Positions 63,794-64,000 of a stretch of DNA of 64,000 bases are shown here, one piece after another. How positions within the stretch are numbered: the stretch's first letter is position 1; every line of letters begins with the position of its first letter. The notes below the pieces were generated by a model, which was not told the origin of the DNA, searched no databases, and was given only the letters and a program-made list of their open reading frames with translations. This DNA comes from Pseudolabrys sp. (GTDB lineage Bacteria > Pseudomonadota > Alphaproteobacteria > Rhizobiales > Xanthobacteraceae), in contig JAUXXH010000025.1 in assembly GCA_030684935.1 (NCBI GenBank), forward strand, positions 36,043 through 100,042, read 5' to 3'. The position numbers and the translations under genes were made by a program.

Positions 63794-64000
63794 ATGAGAG
63801 CGGCCGTCTACGAGAAGTACGGTTCTCCCGACGTCGTTGAAATCAAAGAGGTCGAAAAGCCCGCCATCAAGGACCACGAAGTTCTGATCAGAATCCGTGC
63901 CACGACCGTATCGTCAGGAGACTGGAGACTACGAAGCCTCGATATGCCATTCGGGTTCGGGCTCATCGCGCGACCGATTTTTGGTTTCTTTGGCCCCCGG
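63794..64000 (+). CDS. MDR-family NAD(P)-dependent oxidoreductase, N-terminal part
   Basis: ATG 63794 follows GAGGAGG. The 69 residues visible (MRAAVYEKYGSPDVVEIKEV, PAIKDHEVLIRIRATTVSSGDW) are the N-terminus of a zinc-independent alcohol dehydrogenase or quinone oxidoreductase. The gene runs off the right edge. Confidence 0.85.
   Translation, partial: MRAAVYEKYGSPDVVEIKEVEKPAIKDHEVLIRIRATTVSSGDWRLRSLDMPFGFGLIARPIFGFFGPR

Overview
The window looks like a chromosomal segment of a high-GC alphaproteobacterium of the order Hyphomicrobiales (Bradyrhizobium/Rhodopseudomonas/Xanthobacteraceae-like). The evidence is cpdR beside an N-formylglutamate amidohydrolase gene, opgGH, a Bug/TctC transport set, a ROSE-type thermometer in front of an hsp20 gene, and gltBD. 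The genus cannot be fixed from sequence alone.

Bases 1 to about 39,560 are most of a temperate, HK97-capsid, long-tailed (siphovirus-like) prophage. It is integrated at the 3' end of a tRNA-Val(GAC) gene (39495-39569, minus strand); its left end and attL lie outside the window. The immunity region is at about 33.1-34.1 kb. There a Cro/YdaS-like gene and a CI-like repressor diverge around three operators spaced 24-25 bp, and a fourth, perfect operator sits in the promoter of the rightward xis-int operon (34.5-39.5 kb). Leftward from cro lie many overlapping early genes: small regulators, a T5orf172 nuclease, small membrane proteins, an HD hydrolase, a ParB-like protein, two DNA methyltransferases (one lacking its cofactor motif), a sliding clamp and a replication-initiator-like protein with iteron-like repeats. 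The series ends in a NusG paralog. After a stretch of hairpins and terminators comes the late operon: TerS, HNH, TerL, a protease-capsid fusion, two tandem putative decoration proteins, portal, a collagen-like protein, connectors, tail tube, a frameshifted tail chaperone, tape measure and tail-tip genes.

The most interesting signals are in that switch. The NusG-like gene is followed by an sRNA-like element with three hairpins and anti-Shine-Dalgarno motifs. A 45-base block of it is identical to a host locus at 41.19 kb, 1.6 kb beyond the attachment site. Further hairpins and terminators follow the capsid, decoration and tail-tube genes, which fits processive antitermination of the late operon.

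From 39.6 kb on the DNA is ordinary host chromosome: cpdR, an N-formylglutamate amidohydrolase, a probable sRNA, hisN, opgGH, a tripartite tricarboxylate transporter (tctA, tctB, tctC), a DUF2147 protein, a lysophospholipase-like hydrolase, hsp20 with its thermometer, a DoxX protein, gltBD behind a strong palindromic operator, rsmE, ubiA, an extensin-like lipoprotein, a DUF2798 protein and the start of an MDR oxidoreductase.
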